In this document: positions 21,569 to 33,506 of the stretch, piece after piece | Numbering within the stretch: the first letter of the stretch is position 1 | Layout of the letters: each line of letters begins with the position of its first letter | Notes under the pieces: generated by a model | The model's input: the letters and a program-made list of their open reading frames with translations, nothing else | The model's database searches: none | Told to the model about the DNA's origin: nothing | Translations under genes and position numbers: made by a program | Assembly: GCA_907163375.1 (NCBI GenBank) | Contig: CAJQUW010007273.1 | Location: 363,001 to 427,000, forward strand | DNA length: 64,000 bases | From: Prostheceraeus crozeri | Lineage: Eukaryota; Platyhelminthes; Polycladida; Euryleptidae | Direction of reading: 5' to 3'

Positions 21569-24500
21569 CTATTACATAAGGATGCTTTAAACACTTCGGA
21601 TGCGTAAGAGCCTTCATGATGCAAAGTTGTGGATCTTGGTAGGACTCTGAACCTTCCACGGGATCCCGGTTTGAGTTAAGGGCAAGACTCAATATGTTTG
21701 GAATAGAAAGATGTTCCCAGATTCAAGCAATATAAGCACAAAAACCCTTGGCAACCGTGGACGCTGCTTACAAGGGCTCGTCAGTAAGGCTCGATATGGA
21801 ATGACACTCTGCAATCTCTATGATAAGATGTTTATTAATGCTGCGGTGCAGCTGTTGGTTAGACCGATGTCTCTTGCGCCAACCTCATAATCATGCATGT
21901 TTTTATAGAAGCTTATTTTTGCTTTTATTTTGTTACCCTGAGCATCGGGCAAACGATGCTTTCTTCTGCAGTGTGATTTGTGCTTCATATTATGTTTGCT
22001 ATGCATTGCCAAACAAATTTCTTTATTCAAACTTTTATTCTTTCAAAGCTCCATGAAAACAACTTTGATCAAATAAAATTGGTGCATTCAACATTGAGAA
22101 ACACTGCTCTAGAATGTTTCCAAATAATATCACATGGTCAATTTCACATACCTGTTGAATGTCAATTTCAAGTTATTGATTTGACTTGGAATTCAGTCAT
22201 TTGTTATTATGAAATGTTGACTAACTTTGTGATGGATGAATTTCTTACGGAAAATCTGTCACCAAAAGGGTCTAATCAAAATCTATCTCTTCCATATGTA
22301 GCCAAAGTGAATTGAGTTAGCTACAGTACAAAGTCGTTAGTGGTTGATAAATGGAATTAATTCCAATTTCTTCTGAGATGACTCTAAATAATTCACTGAT
22401 TGGAAAATCGCTCTATCGTTTCAACATTGGCTTTACAGATATTAACTGTGTGGCATTTATCGTGAAATGGGACAAATCCATCGCAAAATTGTGGGAATGT
22501 TTCAAAGGCAGGATTTCAAACACCTGCCACATAAATGTGCTGTGGTTCTGCTAATTACGAAGTCATATCTGCTAGGTTACCGTGCTCTTCATAAATCTAT
22601 ATTTATCATTTCATAGTGTTCATTGTCCTTATTCTACCCGTTGAATTTTGAGCTGCGAAAGCCCGAGGGACTTCTGGAGCTCCTCAGATTTGGCTGTTCC
22701 TAGGATCTATTTGTTACCAACATTAATGTACAACACAATTGGCGTATGCTCGTTCCAAAGGTGGTATTAGTTTTTATCAAATCCTTCACTTTTTAACTAG
22801 AAATAGAAGTTTGATATTTTGCAATCATAATTTTGACACTTTTTGATATAATGAACAACAATTCTCGATTTTCTAATGGGCTTAATTTGGTGAAATTCGG
22901 CATGATTATCGGAGCATGTGGAAAGTAAAATCAAAATTGCAACAAAGAGAGCGCAGCTTAAAATAATATCTTTAATACTTATCTATATGTTCGTCAGTGC
23001 GATATTTTGTGTGCTGATCAAACTGATGACACCGATCTTACAGATGACTTAGCAATTTTTGATTGTTCAATTGCTGAATTCATACTTCATTTTGTCAGAC
23101 AATGTCCTATAATTTTGATTGAATTCTGTTTGATATTTTTGATCGATCGTTTGATTTTCCTTGGGATTTCTTGTGGATGGGAGGTATCATGCCTTCAGAA
23201 TCACAAAGGACGGAAGCAACTGACATTTGGCCCATTTTCTTGCAAAGCATCGTAGCTCAGCGCACCACTGAGGCCGCGCGTAAGAGCTCTCCATGCAGCA
23301 GTTATGTGGGGAGGCCACATCATGTCAAGCCCGGAACCGAATATCCTTCAGTAAATCAGAAGACAGCAGAATCACAGCCGCAAAGAAGAAGAAGAAGAAG
23401 AGAACACAGCCGCAATTCTCAAATCAGAGGCTTGGTCTGTGATGGTTTGTGAAATAGCCAATGACTTGAAGAAGCTGCACTTGCATGCAAAGTCATATTC
23501 AATTTTCAGTATTTCCTCGATATCTATGTTATAGTGATCCTAATGTGATGCGCATATTGATATTTTTGAAATACACTGTATTTCTAAATATTGAAGTGAT
23601 GAGTTTAATTTAAAGTTGTCATCCTAAATTTTGAATAAAGTATAGCAGAATTCAGACTTTTTCAAAAAAAGTCATAAATTTCACCTCGCAACCATTTTGA
23701 GGATATTTTGGGGATAATGCGACAAAGCTAAAAATCACAAAGCGTGTGTCATGCGGATTAAATTGCAAACGTTCATTCGGGTAATTAAAATCAGATGACA
23801 GGGTGAGTCACATTGACATAAGTTCAATCAAACAGAAAAGGAACGCCTATAAGGTAATTGAAAAATATTTTAGTAGTTTTGATTGTATAATATAAAACCG
23901 TACAAATGCAATCAAAGACTGTATCCACGATTTGCCCTGATCTGAGGAAGAGAGGGTTTCTCCGAAAATGGTAGTCTTGGAGTAAAAACAAAGTGCGAGA
24001 TAGGATCTGGAACTTCCATGCCGAATAAGAACCTAAAGCGACTTGCTGGTGCTGACATGAGGACAATGAACACAAACGAATCAACCCGCAAACCATCGAA
24101 CAAATAACTCGATGACATCTGCAACGATTTTTTCAGCTTTCTTTACAGTTCTGACAGTTGAAACGGACGTGGGTAGCAGGGCACTTCGTTTTATTGACGT
24201 TTAGAAAGAACACCAGGAGTCAACTAAGGAAATATCCTCATCAAAAATGCCACAAAGGCCCAATCGTCCACTTCCCGTGGTTGAAGCAGACACGTGCACT
24301 GTCGAGAAGCAGAGATTAAATCACAGATGCGTCAAATATGTGTGATATCCTATAGAAAAGGTAAAGACCGAAAGATTTCAAAGTGCTGCATAGCGGACAA
24401 ACTTTTGATTATTTCCTCAAAGTAAACAAGATTAGAAAAGTACACGCAAAAAGTCAAATCAGTGAGATGTAAAGCTGTCCCCTACCACTGATGTAAGGAT

Positions 24501-25390
24501 GTCTGATCTATATTGTCTATCTTGAATTAAATGTGAACTCCTTGAATGTACATCTGTATGTGTCAAACACGTCTTCAAATAAAGTGTCTATTATCAACCT
24601 CACTCCATTTAATTATCTTACAAATTAAATTTTCAAAAATCAACTTCAAATTTCTGTCGATATGGGAAAGGAATCTATCAATGCACGTCGCTCTGTTTTG
24701 AATAAACAACCTAGGGCTCCAAAGAAACATTTGACAATCATTGCAAGTGAAAAGTTGAATCTTAGAGATTTTCTAATTTAAAGTTGTACACGCATTCAAG
24801 TCATTTATCATCGGATAAGGGCTTTACTTTAGTTCTCGTCATTCATTACGCTCTCTGACATTTCATTTAGACGACATATCTATGTCATTCAAACGATTTT
24901 GTTGTTTCAACGCACTTAAGAGGAACCATAAAACCCCAATTAAAGTTCAGATAATTCAAAACTATGCAATGATCGCTTTTCTTGGTCTGAAGTTTATTGG
25001 AATCGAATGGCATTTCGAGCGTGCGACAGTGCTGTTTGATGAGGAAATTATACACCGCGTCAAGTTATTAAATCTGAAAGGGATGAGTGGAATGGGCAGT
25101 TTACTTGTCATTGAGAGGAGCATGAATAATTTTGAAATGAAAATTCAACACTTCAAAGTGATATCTGTGACTGATATTCATCACACTAAATTTCAACTCT
25201 TGCAGTGACATTTATTATAAACGTCGTTCGTCAGCGATGATGCACGCTCTGCCACAAGTTGGACGTAAATACATGTAGTATGATTGATGAAAAGACTTTT
25301 CAATGTAATGATAGCATAATTTGATAGAGTTAATGTCTGCATGTGTTAGTGACCATTCAAATCAATTTTTACAAATTGTGAGTTTCGATC
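21569..25390. other. stretch without recognised gene
   Basis: No recognised family in 3.8 kb. Two plus-strand open frames are the best unassigned candidates: 21980-22315 (111 codons) and 24882-25208 (108 codons); neither shows a known motif. A (GAA)n run occurs near 23385-23402. Confidence 0.35.
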
Positions 25391-25809
25391 CTATGCAGCA
25401 GGGATGCGGAGTCGGTGTCCCGGAGTCCTATCATTTTGCTGGAGTCAGAGTCGGAGTCTCCAGACTCCGACCTATAACTAGACCCGAAGCATAATACAAG
25501 CAAATTATTTACCCTTGTGCATAGCTGTCATTGTCTTGATGTCAACTTTCTCCGTCAAACAAAAGTACAGAGACACTGCTGCATGCAAAGCTTGTCATAG
25601 TAGAGGGAATGAATCGTAATAGTGAAAAAGGATTGTCTTTTCACTCGGTGATTTAATAGAGAAGACAAGCCTTCCTATAGTCTCGATCACACTTACGCAC
25701 CGAAGGTCACATCAGAGACAAAAATGAAATACTAGTTTGCTTGAGAATATTACCTCTTACCCAGACATTAATCTTGCATGATGGCTCCTTCAAAGCGCAT
25801 ATTAAGATA

Positions 25810-27465
25810 CAGTCCGTTTCATAAAAAGCGGATCAGCCTAAAATTTGACTAAATAAAACATAAGTATGATACAGAAAGCATTTTTCATGTTATTTCATGT
25901 CCCTAATATATTTAAATGTCCTTATATAATCTGATAAGCTATGATACAGTAACGGTTCTTAAGAAGCTAATATTTTGTGGCCCTACCCTTATTGCCAATG
26001 ACATTACCAATTCGTCTAGGCATTGATTCGATGATATCGTTGATTTTTGACTGATCTAACTTTCTCCACTCTCTTTTTAACAGTGACATAAGTTGTGATA
26101 CGCCATCTGTAGGTAGCAGTGAACGACGAACATTACGTTTTAGAATACTCCATACATTTTCTATGGGATTCAGATCAGGAGAACGAGCTGGCCAAGATAA
26201 TGTCCTAAGTCCTAATTGAGACTTGCATAAGTTGACTCTACTACTCCTGTGACACGTAGCATTATCATCCATAAATAACCAAGTCGATGGATCACCAAGT
26301 TGATCTGTCATTTGGCCAATGTTCATTCGTAAAACATTCACATAGCGTTCAGAATTCATGGTTCCCTGCTGTATGTGAAGTTCAGAGCGGCCATTGGTCC
26401 AAATGCCAGCCCAAATCAGTAGAGTCGCACCACCTTGTACCCGGGGACGATGTAAATGTCTCGGAATTTCCTGATCAGATTTTATCCATAATCTCAATCG
26501 ACCATCACTATCCTTCAGACGGACTGATGCCTCATCAGACCAGACAACCCGATCCCATTGATTTCGCCAGTGACAATGACTCATTGCCCATCTGAGACGT
26601 CTTTTTGTATGCTGATCTGATAATTCGATCTGAGAGGGCCTCTTACAGCTCTTGAAATTCGACTCAATAAGTCTTCTACGAACAGTGGACTTAGAAATAG
26701 ACGAGACTAGTGCAGCCATCTCAGTTAACGAGAGACTTGGATCAACTTTAGCAAATCTCAAAATTAGGCGGTCTCTACGTTTGGATGTTTTGCGTGGACG
26801 GCCAGAGCCCTCTTTACGACAGAGTCGAAAATCATCATTATGCCATCGATGCACATTTGTGTAAGGGACATTTAGTCGCTTGCTTGTAGCTCGCAAAGAA
26901 AAGCCTAGTTCTAGCAAGACTGACACTTTGCCTTTTGTGAATGCGATCTCGTTATTGTTCATCTGTGCTTTGTATTGTTATCAACCGGTAAGAGATAGAT
27001 TTCTAGCTGAAAGCAATCAGGAGTGCTGCCAACACCACGGCAACGAAGTCAGGAAGCTATGGAACATGAAGTCCAGTTAATCACATGTAGCAGTTACATT
27101 ATTGTTGATGAATAATGGTGCTATACTGGCTCTGATTGACCGATTTTCTTTATTTTTGTTTTGCTTGATAGCTTTTGGCTTGTAGAACAACATATTACAT
27201 AACAAAGGAAACAAATGTAATTTTATAAGAGTGAGGTATGATTTTGTGTAACATTGCTAAATGAAGATCAAATTATCTACTACTTTTTTATCTATAACAC
27301 GAAAACAACTCAATATTCATGCTTGAAATTTCCAACAATGATATTAGTAAGCACAACTGACATATCTTCCAAATTTCAGAGAAATTCGTTCAAGTTTGGC
27401 GGAGTTAGACAAAGTTGAAGTTAAGGCGATGTTTAAGGGTGATCCATTTTTTATGGAATAATCTG
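25810..27465 (-). mobile_element. Tc1/mariner-like transposon, 1.66 kb
   Basis: Imperfect terminal inverted repeats of about 33 bp bound the element: the left starts CAGTCCGTTTCATAAAAAGC, and the right, read inward on the minus strand, starts CAGATTATTCCATAAAAAAT. Both ends abut TA (25808-25809 and 27466-27467), the target duplication of this superfamily. It holds one intact transposase ORF on the minus strand and lies inside the hAT element 25399-27779. Confidence 0.85.
25967..26962 (-). CDS. Tc1-like transposase, intact ORF
   Basis: 331 residues from an ATG, close to the usual 330-350 for Tc1 transposases. It cuts and reinserts its own element at TA sites in the nucleus. The N-terminal half (residues about 1-110) has two helix-turn-helix-like parts joined by a GRPRKTSKRRDR hook (54-65) for binding the terminal repeats. 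The catalytic DDE core has Asp143 (WSDEASVR), Asp233 (MDDNATCHRS) and Glu268 (SPDLNPIENVW), with 34 residues between the second Asp and the Glu, the DD34E pattern of the Tc1 branch. All three residues are present and there is no stop or frameshift, so the protein may be functional. The terminal repeats on both sides are imperfect, so mobility is uncertain. Confidence 0.93.
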   Translation of the reverse strand: MNNNEIAFTKGKVSVLLELGFSLRATSKRLNVPYTNVHRWHNDDFRLCRKEGSGRPRKTSKRRDRLILRFAKVDPSLSLTEMAALVSSISKSTVRRRLIESNFKSCKRPSQIELSDQHTKRRLRWAMSHCHWRNQWDRVVWSDEASVRLKDSDGRLRLWIKSDQEIPRHLHRPRVQGGATLLIWAGIWTNGRSELHIQQGTMNSERYVNVLRMNIGQMTDQLGDPSTWLFMDDNATCHRSSRVNLCKSQLGLRTLSWPARSPDLNPIENVWSILKRNVRRSLLPTDGVSQLMSLLKREWRKLDQSKINDIIESMPRRIGNVIGNKGRATKY

Positions 27466-27618
27466 TATAAAGTGCACTCATATTTTTTGAAGAAGGATGA
27501 GGAATTTTCCTGCCTGGTAGAGACTGGAGAAAAACCGCGTGAAGCACACATCATGAAGATGAGAGGAGCCCAGTCGTATGCATCCAACATGAAGCGACAT
27601 TTGATAAACTTTCATTGA
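27466..27618 (+). pseudogene. BED zinc-finger relic of a hAT transposase
   Basis: Immediately right of the Tc1 insertion, the frame reads KVHSYFLKKDEEFSCLVETG and ends ASNMKRHLINFH at a stop (27616-27618). The spacing of the aromatic block, the Cys, and the closing NMKRHL-x2-FH matches the BED finger at the N-terminus of hAT transposases, but the second Cys of the C-x2-C pair is lost (CLVE). The Tc1 element cuts the frame just upstream. It is therefore a dead N-terminal transposase fragment of the host hAT element. Confidence 0.6.
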
Positions 27619-27787
27619 AAATGATTGATAATTGATGCAGCAATAATCACTAAAGATAAGTTCAGGTAAGCCTATAATGATCTATGATGTAGGTTGCCAG
27701 TCTTTTTAAAAAACTGGGCTTTATATATTGACCACACGGAGTCGGAGTCCTGTCAAAATAATACGAATTCGTATCCCTGCTATGCAG

Positions 27788-29520
27788 CTAAACGGACGAA
27801 TTGCATGTGCAGCGACTAGCCTTGGATACTCAATCTTATAACAGAACACTGAGAACATTTTTCTTGGCAATTCCACATTCTACAACAGGCGCGCTCTTAA
27901 CATAATAGTGTGCTCAAGGAACACTAAAAACGCATTATACCAATTTTTCAATGCATTCGTTTGCACAGTTGCATCTTTCATACAACGATTTGATCTAAAT
28001 TCAAAGATTTCACGCAATCATTCATTGCCCACAGGTTTTGAAAACTCCGGTTACGGAAGAATTTGATCTTCACTGACTTCGCACGCGCAAATGTGATGAT
28101 GCCTATTACTTCACAGACATCGAACAAAGTATTGGAAAGTCAAATGCTGTAGAAATACTACTTATTAAAAGACTACTTATATTTATATTCCCTTCCTCGT
28201 TGCTAATTTGGTGACAAATCCTTTCGTGCTACTGGTCCACGTTGTTTCAATGAATTGCCACTACCTACATGTACTCGTCTCCTACCGAACTATCGACAAT
28301 TTACTTCAGCCTGTTGTCAACATTATTTGGATTGCTTCAGAAAATGATATTTGCATTTTTTTCATTTTGTATTTTTACCCTATCCATCATTTGCTTGCTC
28401 GACCACAACGACGATCCTATTGTGTTTCGAGATTAAAAAAAATATTATTATCATTATTATTATTATTATTACAAATTTTTGGTAATGGCTCATCTAAGTC
28501 GTCACTTGTATGTTTCTTTGGGTAGTGCTGTTTAAATTTAGAGATTGCAATTCTTTCCAACTTAACCATTGGCGTAAAAAGTGCTCGCGTGAGTACACAA
28601 CTTGTTACGTTAATTTTCGATAAACAATTCCTCAGTGAACATAAGCCAATTTTTTTAATGAATTTTCAATCTGATGAGCTATTGTTTTAAATTGAATATG
28701 AAATTTAGCATATTTAGGATGACTTTTCATCTACCTTCGTGAAAAACCTTCAATGTTCAATACCTAATTATCAGATAGGAATCTCGAAAGTTTTACACTT
28801 AAAGCACAATCATTCGAATATCGCTCGCATAACATATAAGTAAAATGACAAACGCAGCGAACTTTGCAGCTGTGAGTAATCGGCTAAGCTTCCAACTGAA
28901 CAAGTTGTCAAAGTATTCAAAATTCAAAACTACATATTCATTTGAGCGCAGAAAAATTGTGAAGTGCTAAGGATTAGATTGCATCAAATGATGCCGCAAA
29001 GTCATTGCCTCATAATAATAAAAGTCACATGGGTTGCAAAAAATGAACTTTAAATTGTACCTCGAACTTTGTGCATCATTTTCACATTAAACCTTAATTG
29101 AAAATAGTAATTGAGAATTGGTTTGAATTTGTAAAAAAAAAATCTTTGTGAAATGAATTACTAGTTCAATATGTTATATATCAATGTATATTCTCATTAA
29201 TTTACTACGCTTGGCTTGGTAGTGTTATTAGGTCGTGACTTCTGTAGCTCGCCGTTCTATAATTTCCGTCATCATATACATCCATTCGTATAGGAATTAT
29301 ATATCACCGTGATCGGCGTCGTCTCCTCTATCTTCGTATGTGCTTCGTTTCACTGTTGGTGTCATCGTTCTCAAGCTGTTCAGCTCTTTGAGTCTTCTGT
29401 GAGGTTGTGACAGTGTGCGCATGCGCAAAACTTTATGAACAGCTCTCCACGCTGCCCTCTTGCTGCAACAAAGCTAGAATTCTCTGATAACGATTGCCGT
29501 GTATGTTAAAGTAACGCGTT
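27788..29520. other. stretch without recognised gene; (ATT)n run
   Basis: No gene recognised. A short (ATT)n microsatellite lies at about 28442-28472. From about 29220 the sequence becomes richer in C and G and contains the palindrome TGCGCATGCGCA (29416-29427), an NRF-1-type site, which might belong to a promoter or to the 5' region of the downstream LINE. Confidence 0.35.
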
Positions 29521-29603
29521 GTCTTCCATAGTCTAGTGGTTAAGGCCGCCGTCGATTTGGGTTAGTCTCAGTTTTGTTGTGTGTTCGAATCCCTGTTGAA
29601 CAC
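29521..29603 (+). other. tRNA-like sequence (pol III A and B boxes)
   Basis: CATAGTCTAGTGGTTAAGG (from 29527) resembles a tRNA A-box region, and GTGTTCGAATCC (29581-29592) resembles a B box at suitable spacing. The acceptor ends do not pair well, so this is not a credible functional tRNA. It is more likely a tRNA pseudogene or the head of a tRNA-derived SINE. Confidence 0.45.
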
Positions 29604-29610
29604 TTGGAGC

Positions 29611-30126
29611 CACAGAATTAAATTGTTTAATCGTATCACTTTGCTAGAAGTGCAAACTGATTCAAACAGATGGCACATGCAGGAACTTAATAAGTGGGCA
29701 AAAAGAAATTTTTAATACCTTACAGAGATAGGAAAAATAGTCGTGCGTCGTTTGCGGATTGCTCTGAATTCCTTCAAAATGCTCCGATCGCCACGACTCC
29801 TTCACATTCGAAGAATTCAGATCATTGCGCAAACCTTTTCTCGATAATGTTGGGCTCTCCGATCATTTTAAAAAAAGTTAGCAGGCGCATGAAAAAACGT
29901 TCACAAACTTCTCTGTAGAACTTGACATCGACTCTCTTTGCTGTGTGATCCGGTTGATAAGTTACTGAAACTTTGCACAATTTGGCGTGTTTAATGGTGA
30001 ACTGGCTGCTGATTGTTCGATTGCTATGGTATTTAGTCAGTAGATTGTGCCATTTCATTTGCGTTACATGTTCCAATGCTTCCCTTCTAGTCAAACGGAA
30101 GAAGAGACGACCTGTCTAATTCTGTG
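29611..30126 (-). mobile_element. 0.52-kb MITE with 8-bp target duplication, copy 2
   Basis: The ends CACAGAATTA and TAATTCTGTG are inverted repeats. The flanks carry a perfect 8-bp duplication CTTGGAGC (29603-29610 and 30127-30134). The interior aligns in reverse orientation with the copy at 45131-45650 and the older copy at 20747-21268. The 8-bp duplication points to the hAT or P superfamily. No transposase is encoded. Confidence 0.85.
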
Positions 30127-30186
30127 CTTGGAGCACTTTATAGCTTCTCCATCTCTTTTGCGTGGTTTAAGTGTTTTGGAAGCATA

Positions 30187-30930
30187 ATGTCTCGGAAAGG
30201 TAGTTCTTCTAAAAGGAATGACCCACTGGAAATGACAGTCGATGAGCTGAAAGACAGTAAACTAACCAAGGCACAGTTATTGGAGGCTGTCATTTGCTTG
30301 AAAACGTTTACCCAAAGTACAGAGAGTAGGCCACCATCAAATCATTGCATCGTTGAGCAAAGTGAATTATTGTTGAACATGAATAGAAAACTTGATTTGC
30401 TAACAAAAGAAAATTCTACGTTACATGAGAAAGTCTCTGAACTTGAGAGGTTCATAACAATTCAAAGTGACATGATTGAATATCATGAAAGACCTTTCAG
30501 AAGGAAAAACATAATTTTCCATGGAATTTCTGAGGACGTTGGACATCTTAACTTAAAAGATTCGATTGAGAGCATTTTGGATGCCATTGGTGTTGACATT
30601 GACATTGATGGTGATGCTGAGTCTATGCACCGATTGGGTAAACTATCGAATGGGAAATATCGTCCTGTTAAGGCTGTTCTATCAGATCCTAAGAAGAAAT
30701 CTCTAATACTCTCGAAAGCGAAAAAATTGCATACTAATTACGAATTTAAGCATGTGTATATCAATCTGGATTACACTCCTGCTCAGCAAGAATATAATCA
30801 CAATCTTCGCATGCTTCGAGACAAAGAACGAGCAAAACCTGAAAACAAAGACAAGAAAATATGTATTTGGAAAAATAATTTGTACGTCGATGGTCATCGA
30901 ATCGACATCAAGTATCAACATTTTCAGTGA
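30187..30930 (+). CDS. LINE ORF1 protein (coiled coil plus RRM-like)
   Basis: 247 residues from the ATG at 30187; the frame is open a little further upstream, but this is its first ATG. The protein would bind LINE RNA as an oligomer in the retrotransposition particle. Residues about 55-100 are heptad-like (a coiled coil), then RRKNIIFHGISE opens an RRM-like domain. VKAVLSDPKKKSLILSKAKK and the region QQEYNHNLRMLRDKERAK follow, as in the C-terminal domain of ORF1 proteins of many non-LTR elements. It overlaps the next frame by four bases. No stop or frameshift is seen, although ORF2 is broken. Confidence 0.8.
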   Translation: MSRKGSSSKRNDPLEMTVDELKDSKLTKAQLLEAVICLKTFTQSTESRPPSNHCIVEQSELLLNMNRKLDLLTKENSTLHEKVSELERFITIQSDMIEYHERPFRRKNIIFHGISEDVGHLNLKDSIESILDAIGVDIDIDGDAESMHRLGKLSNGKYRPVKAVLSDPKKKSLILSKAKKLHTNYEFKHVYINLDYTPAQQEYNHNLRMLRDKERAKPENKDKKICIWKNNLYVDGHRIDIKYQHFQ

Positions 30931-31679
30931 ATGATTTTAGCTCAATCCGAATTTCTAAATGTCTGACATCACGAAAGCCGCTTAAATTGGGTCAGTCTGA
31001 CATTTCTCTTCTCTTGTTGAATGCACGTTCTGTCTTTAGAAAGTTTGATGAGTTATGTGTATTAAAGTCAATGTATCAACCTCTCATTATTGCGGTTACT
31101 GAATTATGGCTAAAAGCAGATGTGTCTGACGATATTTTGAAACTTAACTCATATTGTTTGTTTCATGACGATCGCTTGTCCCACAGGGATGGAGGTGTAT
31201 GTGTTTGGACTCATTCCAGTTTACATCCTTCGCTTATTTACCATCATAAAAGTGATGTTTTTGACTACGTCACTTTATTTATGGCTTCGATTCGAGTCTT
31301 ACTCTTGGCTCTGTATATTCCCCCGAGTTTATCTGCTTTCGAATGTGCCATCATATCATCTACAATCACTGATGTCATCGACTCCCACTTGCTTTCACAT
31401 CCAGACTCCGAAATAGTTTAGTGTGGTGATCTCAATAACTTCGACATGGTAAACCTGGAGGCACTGTTTGACTTATCTAACAAGGTTGATGCTCCCACGC
31501 GTGGGAATAGCATCCTAGATAAGGCATTCGCCAGCAACTCCATCACTTTGTTCAGTGACTGTGCCATACTTCCACCATTGTCGACGACAGATCTCAACTG
31601 CGTCTTGCTTATGAGCAAATCCAAAATTATTGACTTGACAACTACTCATGTAGTTAGAGATCTCAGTCAGTCAAACATT
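30927..31679 (+). pseudogene. LINE ORF2, endonuclease part, broken
   Basis: This is the start of the LINE polyprotein, an APE-type endonuclease that nicks target DNA. It has LLLLNARSVFRKFDEL (the N-A-R-S motif) and VTELWLKADV (the catalytic Glu in a T-E-x-W-L context). A TAG at 31419-31421 interrupts the frame just before CGDLNN, the usual G-D-x-N motif. The same frame then continues to 31679, where the LTR retrotransposon is inserted. No ATG opens this frame near the ORF1 end, so the natural start is unclear. The second part of ORF2 is at 41905-43860. Confidence 0.8.
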
Positions 31680-32568
31680 TGTAATGTTAGGATCGTTCTC
31701 AACCGTCAGGAAGTGAGCGATGCTAACATTAACTGCAGTTCTTAAATCCTCGACCCGTTGGACGATCCAAGATTGAAACCTAATGACCACTTAATATTAA
31801 TGAATAAAACAATCGGGGTAGAACAAATGAATAGTTATATTCCTGCCTTTACAACTTGGAAAAGAAAGAGAAGTGAGAATGATGACTACTAACAGAAGCA
31901 TGCACAAGTAGAGACTTAGATGAGTGTAATGCACGAAACTCGAGGCTCGGCGACACTCACCAGAAAATGTTGAATAAGGTCAAACAGACAGTTTGTAAGC
32001 GATACTTGTGCTCTGCTAGTGGTCTCGGAGGAGTCTTGTAATGTCATTTTATATTTCCGCAATCACCCAGGTTGAATAATTCTCCAAACTGTCGTCGAAT
32101 AAGAGTTGGCTACCGCGGATCACCTGCATCGTTGCGGTCCATCCATGGCGATTTGTCATGGACAACGTATCATTTCCAAAGTGATATAGTGTTGATAGTT
32201 GTTTTGCTGTCTCCGATGACCATTGTTGGTAGTGATTACACATATTGTCCATCGCCCTTGAACGGTTTGATCACGTTGTTTGTCTCTGATTCTGTTGTGC
32301 AATTTAGCATTTGTTAGTTGAGTCCGATGCTTGTATTTCTCCTGGTCTTTGCGTAATGCGACAATGAAAGATCCTTGCGTCATACCTCGGCACCGAAACT
32401 AATTAAGTTAAGGATTAAGGTATTTTATGTATGAAATCTAATTATTCAAAATAATGTTAACAGTATCTTATTTTCATATTTTAATAGGAACTAAAACCCC
32501 GGGATGTGTTTTACATCTTCTTATTATTTTCTAAACTTAATTGCAATAATAATTTGTGGAGTATTACA
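31680..32568 (-). repeat. 3' LTR
   Basis: 889 bp, starting TGTAATGTTAGG and ending GGAGTATTACA on the plus strand. By eye it is the same throughout as the copy at 41012-41900. In the element's orientation it is the downstream LTR. Confidence 0.95.
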
Positions 32569-32578
32569 TTCCTTATCC
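32569..32578 (-). other. possible polypurine tract
   Basis: Directly upstream of the 3' LTR in element orientation, the minus strand reads GGATAAGGAA, nine purines in ten bases. This is the place where plus-strand synthesis would be primed. It is short, so the call is tentative. Confidence 0.45.
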
Positions 32579-33506
32579 GTTGAGAAAAGTCGCGTCCCCG
32601 CGACAAATGATGTTTCTAAGTGCAGCTATATTTAAAAAATAAGTTTCTTATCTAGGTAAAAAAAATTATGGAAGGGATGCTAAATATATGGCGGATATAC
32701 GACTATTTTGGACTAATGAATGAAACTCTGTAATTATACGGTACGATGGTGCCGAGGAGACAAGGAATGCCGCCACCTCTACCGGCCCCGTATAGCCAAT
32801 GGGCGCGCCTCCGTGGACGTGATGAAATGAGCCGGCGACAGCCATAACAACAGAAGTTCGGACGGATTCCATTTCTATAATACAAAGGTGTTTCATTACT
32901 GATATGACGAGTACGGACATTTTATTAAATGAAAATGAAAAAGAAGGTTAACGCGAGAAACACAGTCATCATTCAAAGGCATTTGACATGAAGGTCTTGT
33001 TAGGACAAGGTAATCGACAGAGACGTTCAATTAAAGCAAGTTCTTAAGAAGAAAAAAATTCCAAGAAGTACATGTACAGTACATGCATGCATCAAGAAAA
33101 TTGCGATGAAATTCAAACGTTTCCTAAAATGGAGAAGTTCATAAACTAATCAAAGTTTTTCAAGTGACACACAGTAAAATTTCAGAAGAGAGTTCTACAA
33201 TTTACGACTAATCACCGAACACATGAATTAGGATAAAGAAATTTACACAATTACATTAAATTTCGTCAATAGAAGAAAAAACAGATTCAAATTACATATC
33301 TGGACATCACAAAGTGCCCCACACAGGGATAATTTTTAACTGCTACATTTTCAATACAACAGAATTGTAATAGTAATTGAACAATCATAATAGAATACGT
33401 AATTAACGTAAAGGAAAAAAAAATGTAGCAGAAACACTGACAGTATGATAAGAATATACGATATATTTCGGTGATTTGTGGATTCGGTCTGTTTTCTTTT
33501 TTCTTT
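32579..33506 (-). other. non-coding region between pol and 3' LTR
   Basis: About 0.93 kb without a convincing ORF. This is where an env gene would normally be expected in a gypsy-type element. I find no signal peptide, furin site or long frame here. A 107-codon frame (33287-33610) overlaps the pol end and is hydrophobic, but looks like chance. Confidence 0.6.

Larger units (their letters stand above)
25399..27779. mobile_element. hAT-type element split by a Tc1 insertion
   Basis: The left end is CAGGGATGCGGAGTCGG and the right end CGTATCCCTG, flanked by a perfect 8-bp duplication CTATGCAG (25391-25398 and 27780-27787). The 8-bp duplication and CAGGGRTG terminus are hAT features. GGAGTC words recur near both ends, as GGAGCC does in the two elements at 46097 and 56200. 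Removing the nested Tc1 element (25810-27465) leaves about 725 bp, so the copy is non-autonomous. A decayed BED-finger frame (27466-27618) is what remains of its transposase. Confidence 0.85.

Noticed and set aside
23230..23345. GTAGCTCAGCGCACC as a tRNA A box
   Set aside because: No B box (GGTTCGANNCC type) at the right distance and no stem pairing.
28437..28475. CRISPR-like or satellite array
   Set aside because: It is a plain (ATT)n microsatellite, and nothing in the window has regular repeats with unique spacers.
32049..32383. ORFs repeated in both LTRs (67-81 codons)
   Set aside because: They are the same in both LTRs only because the LTRs match; they lack domains and lie on both strands.
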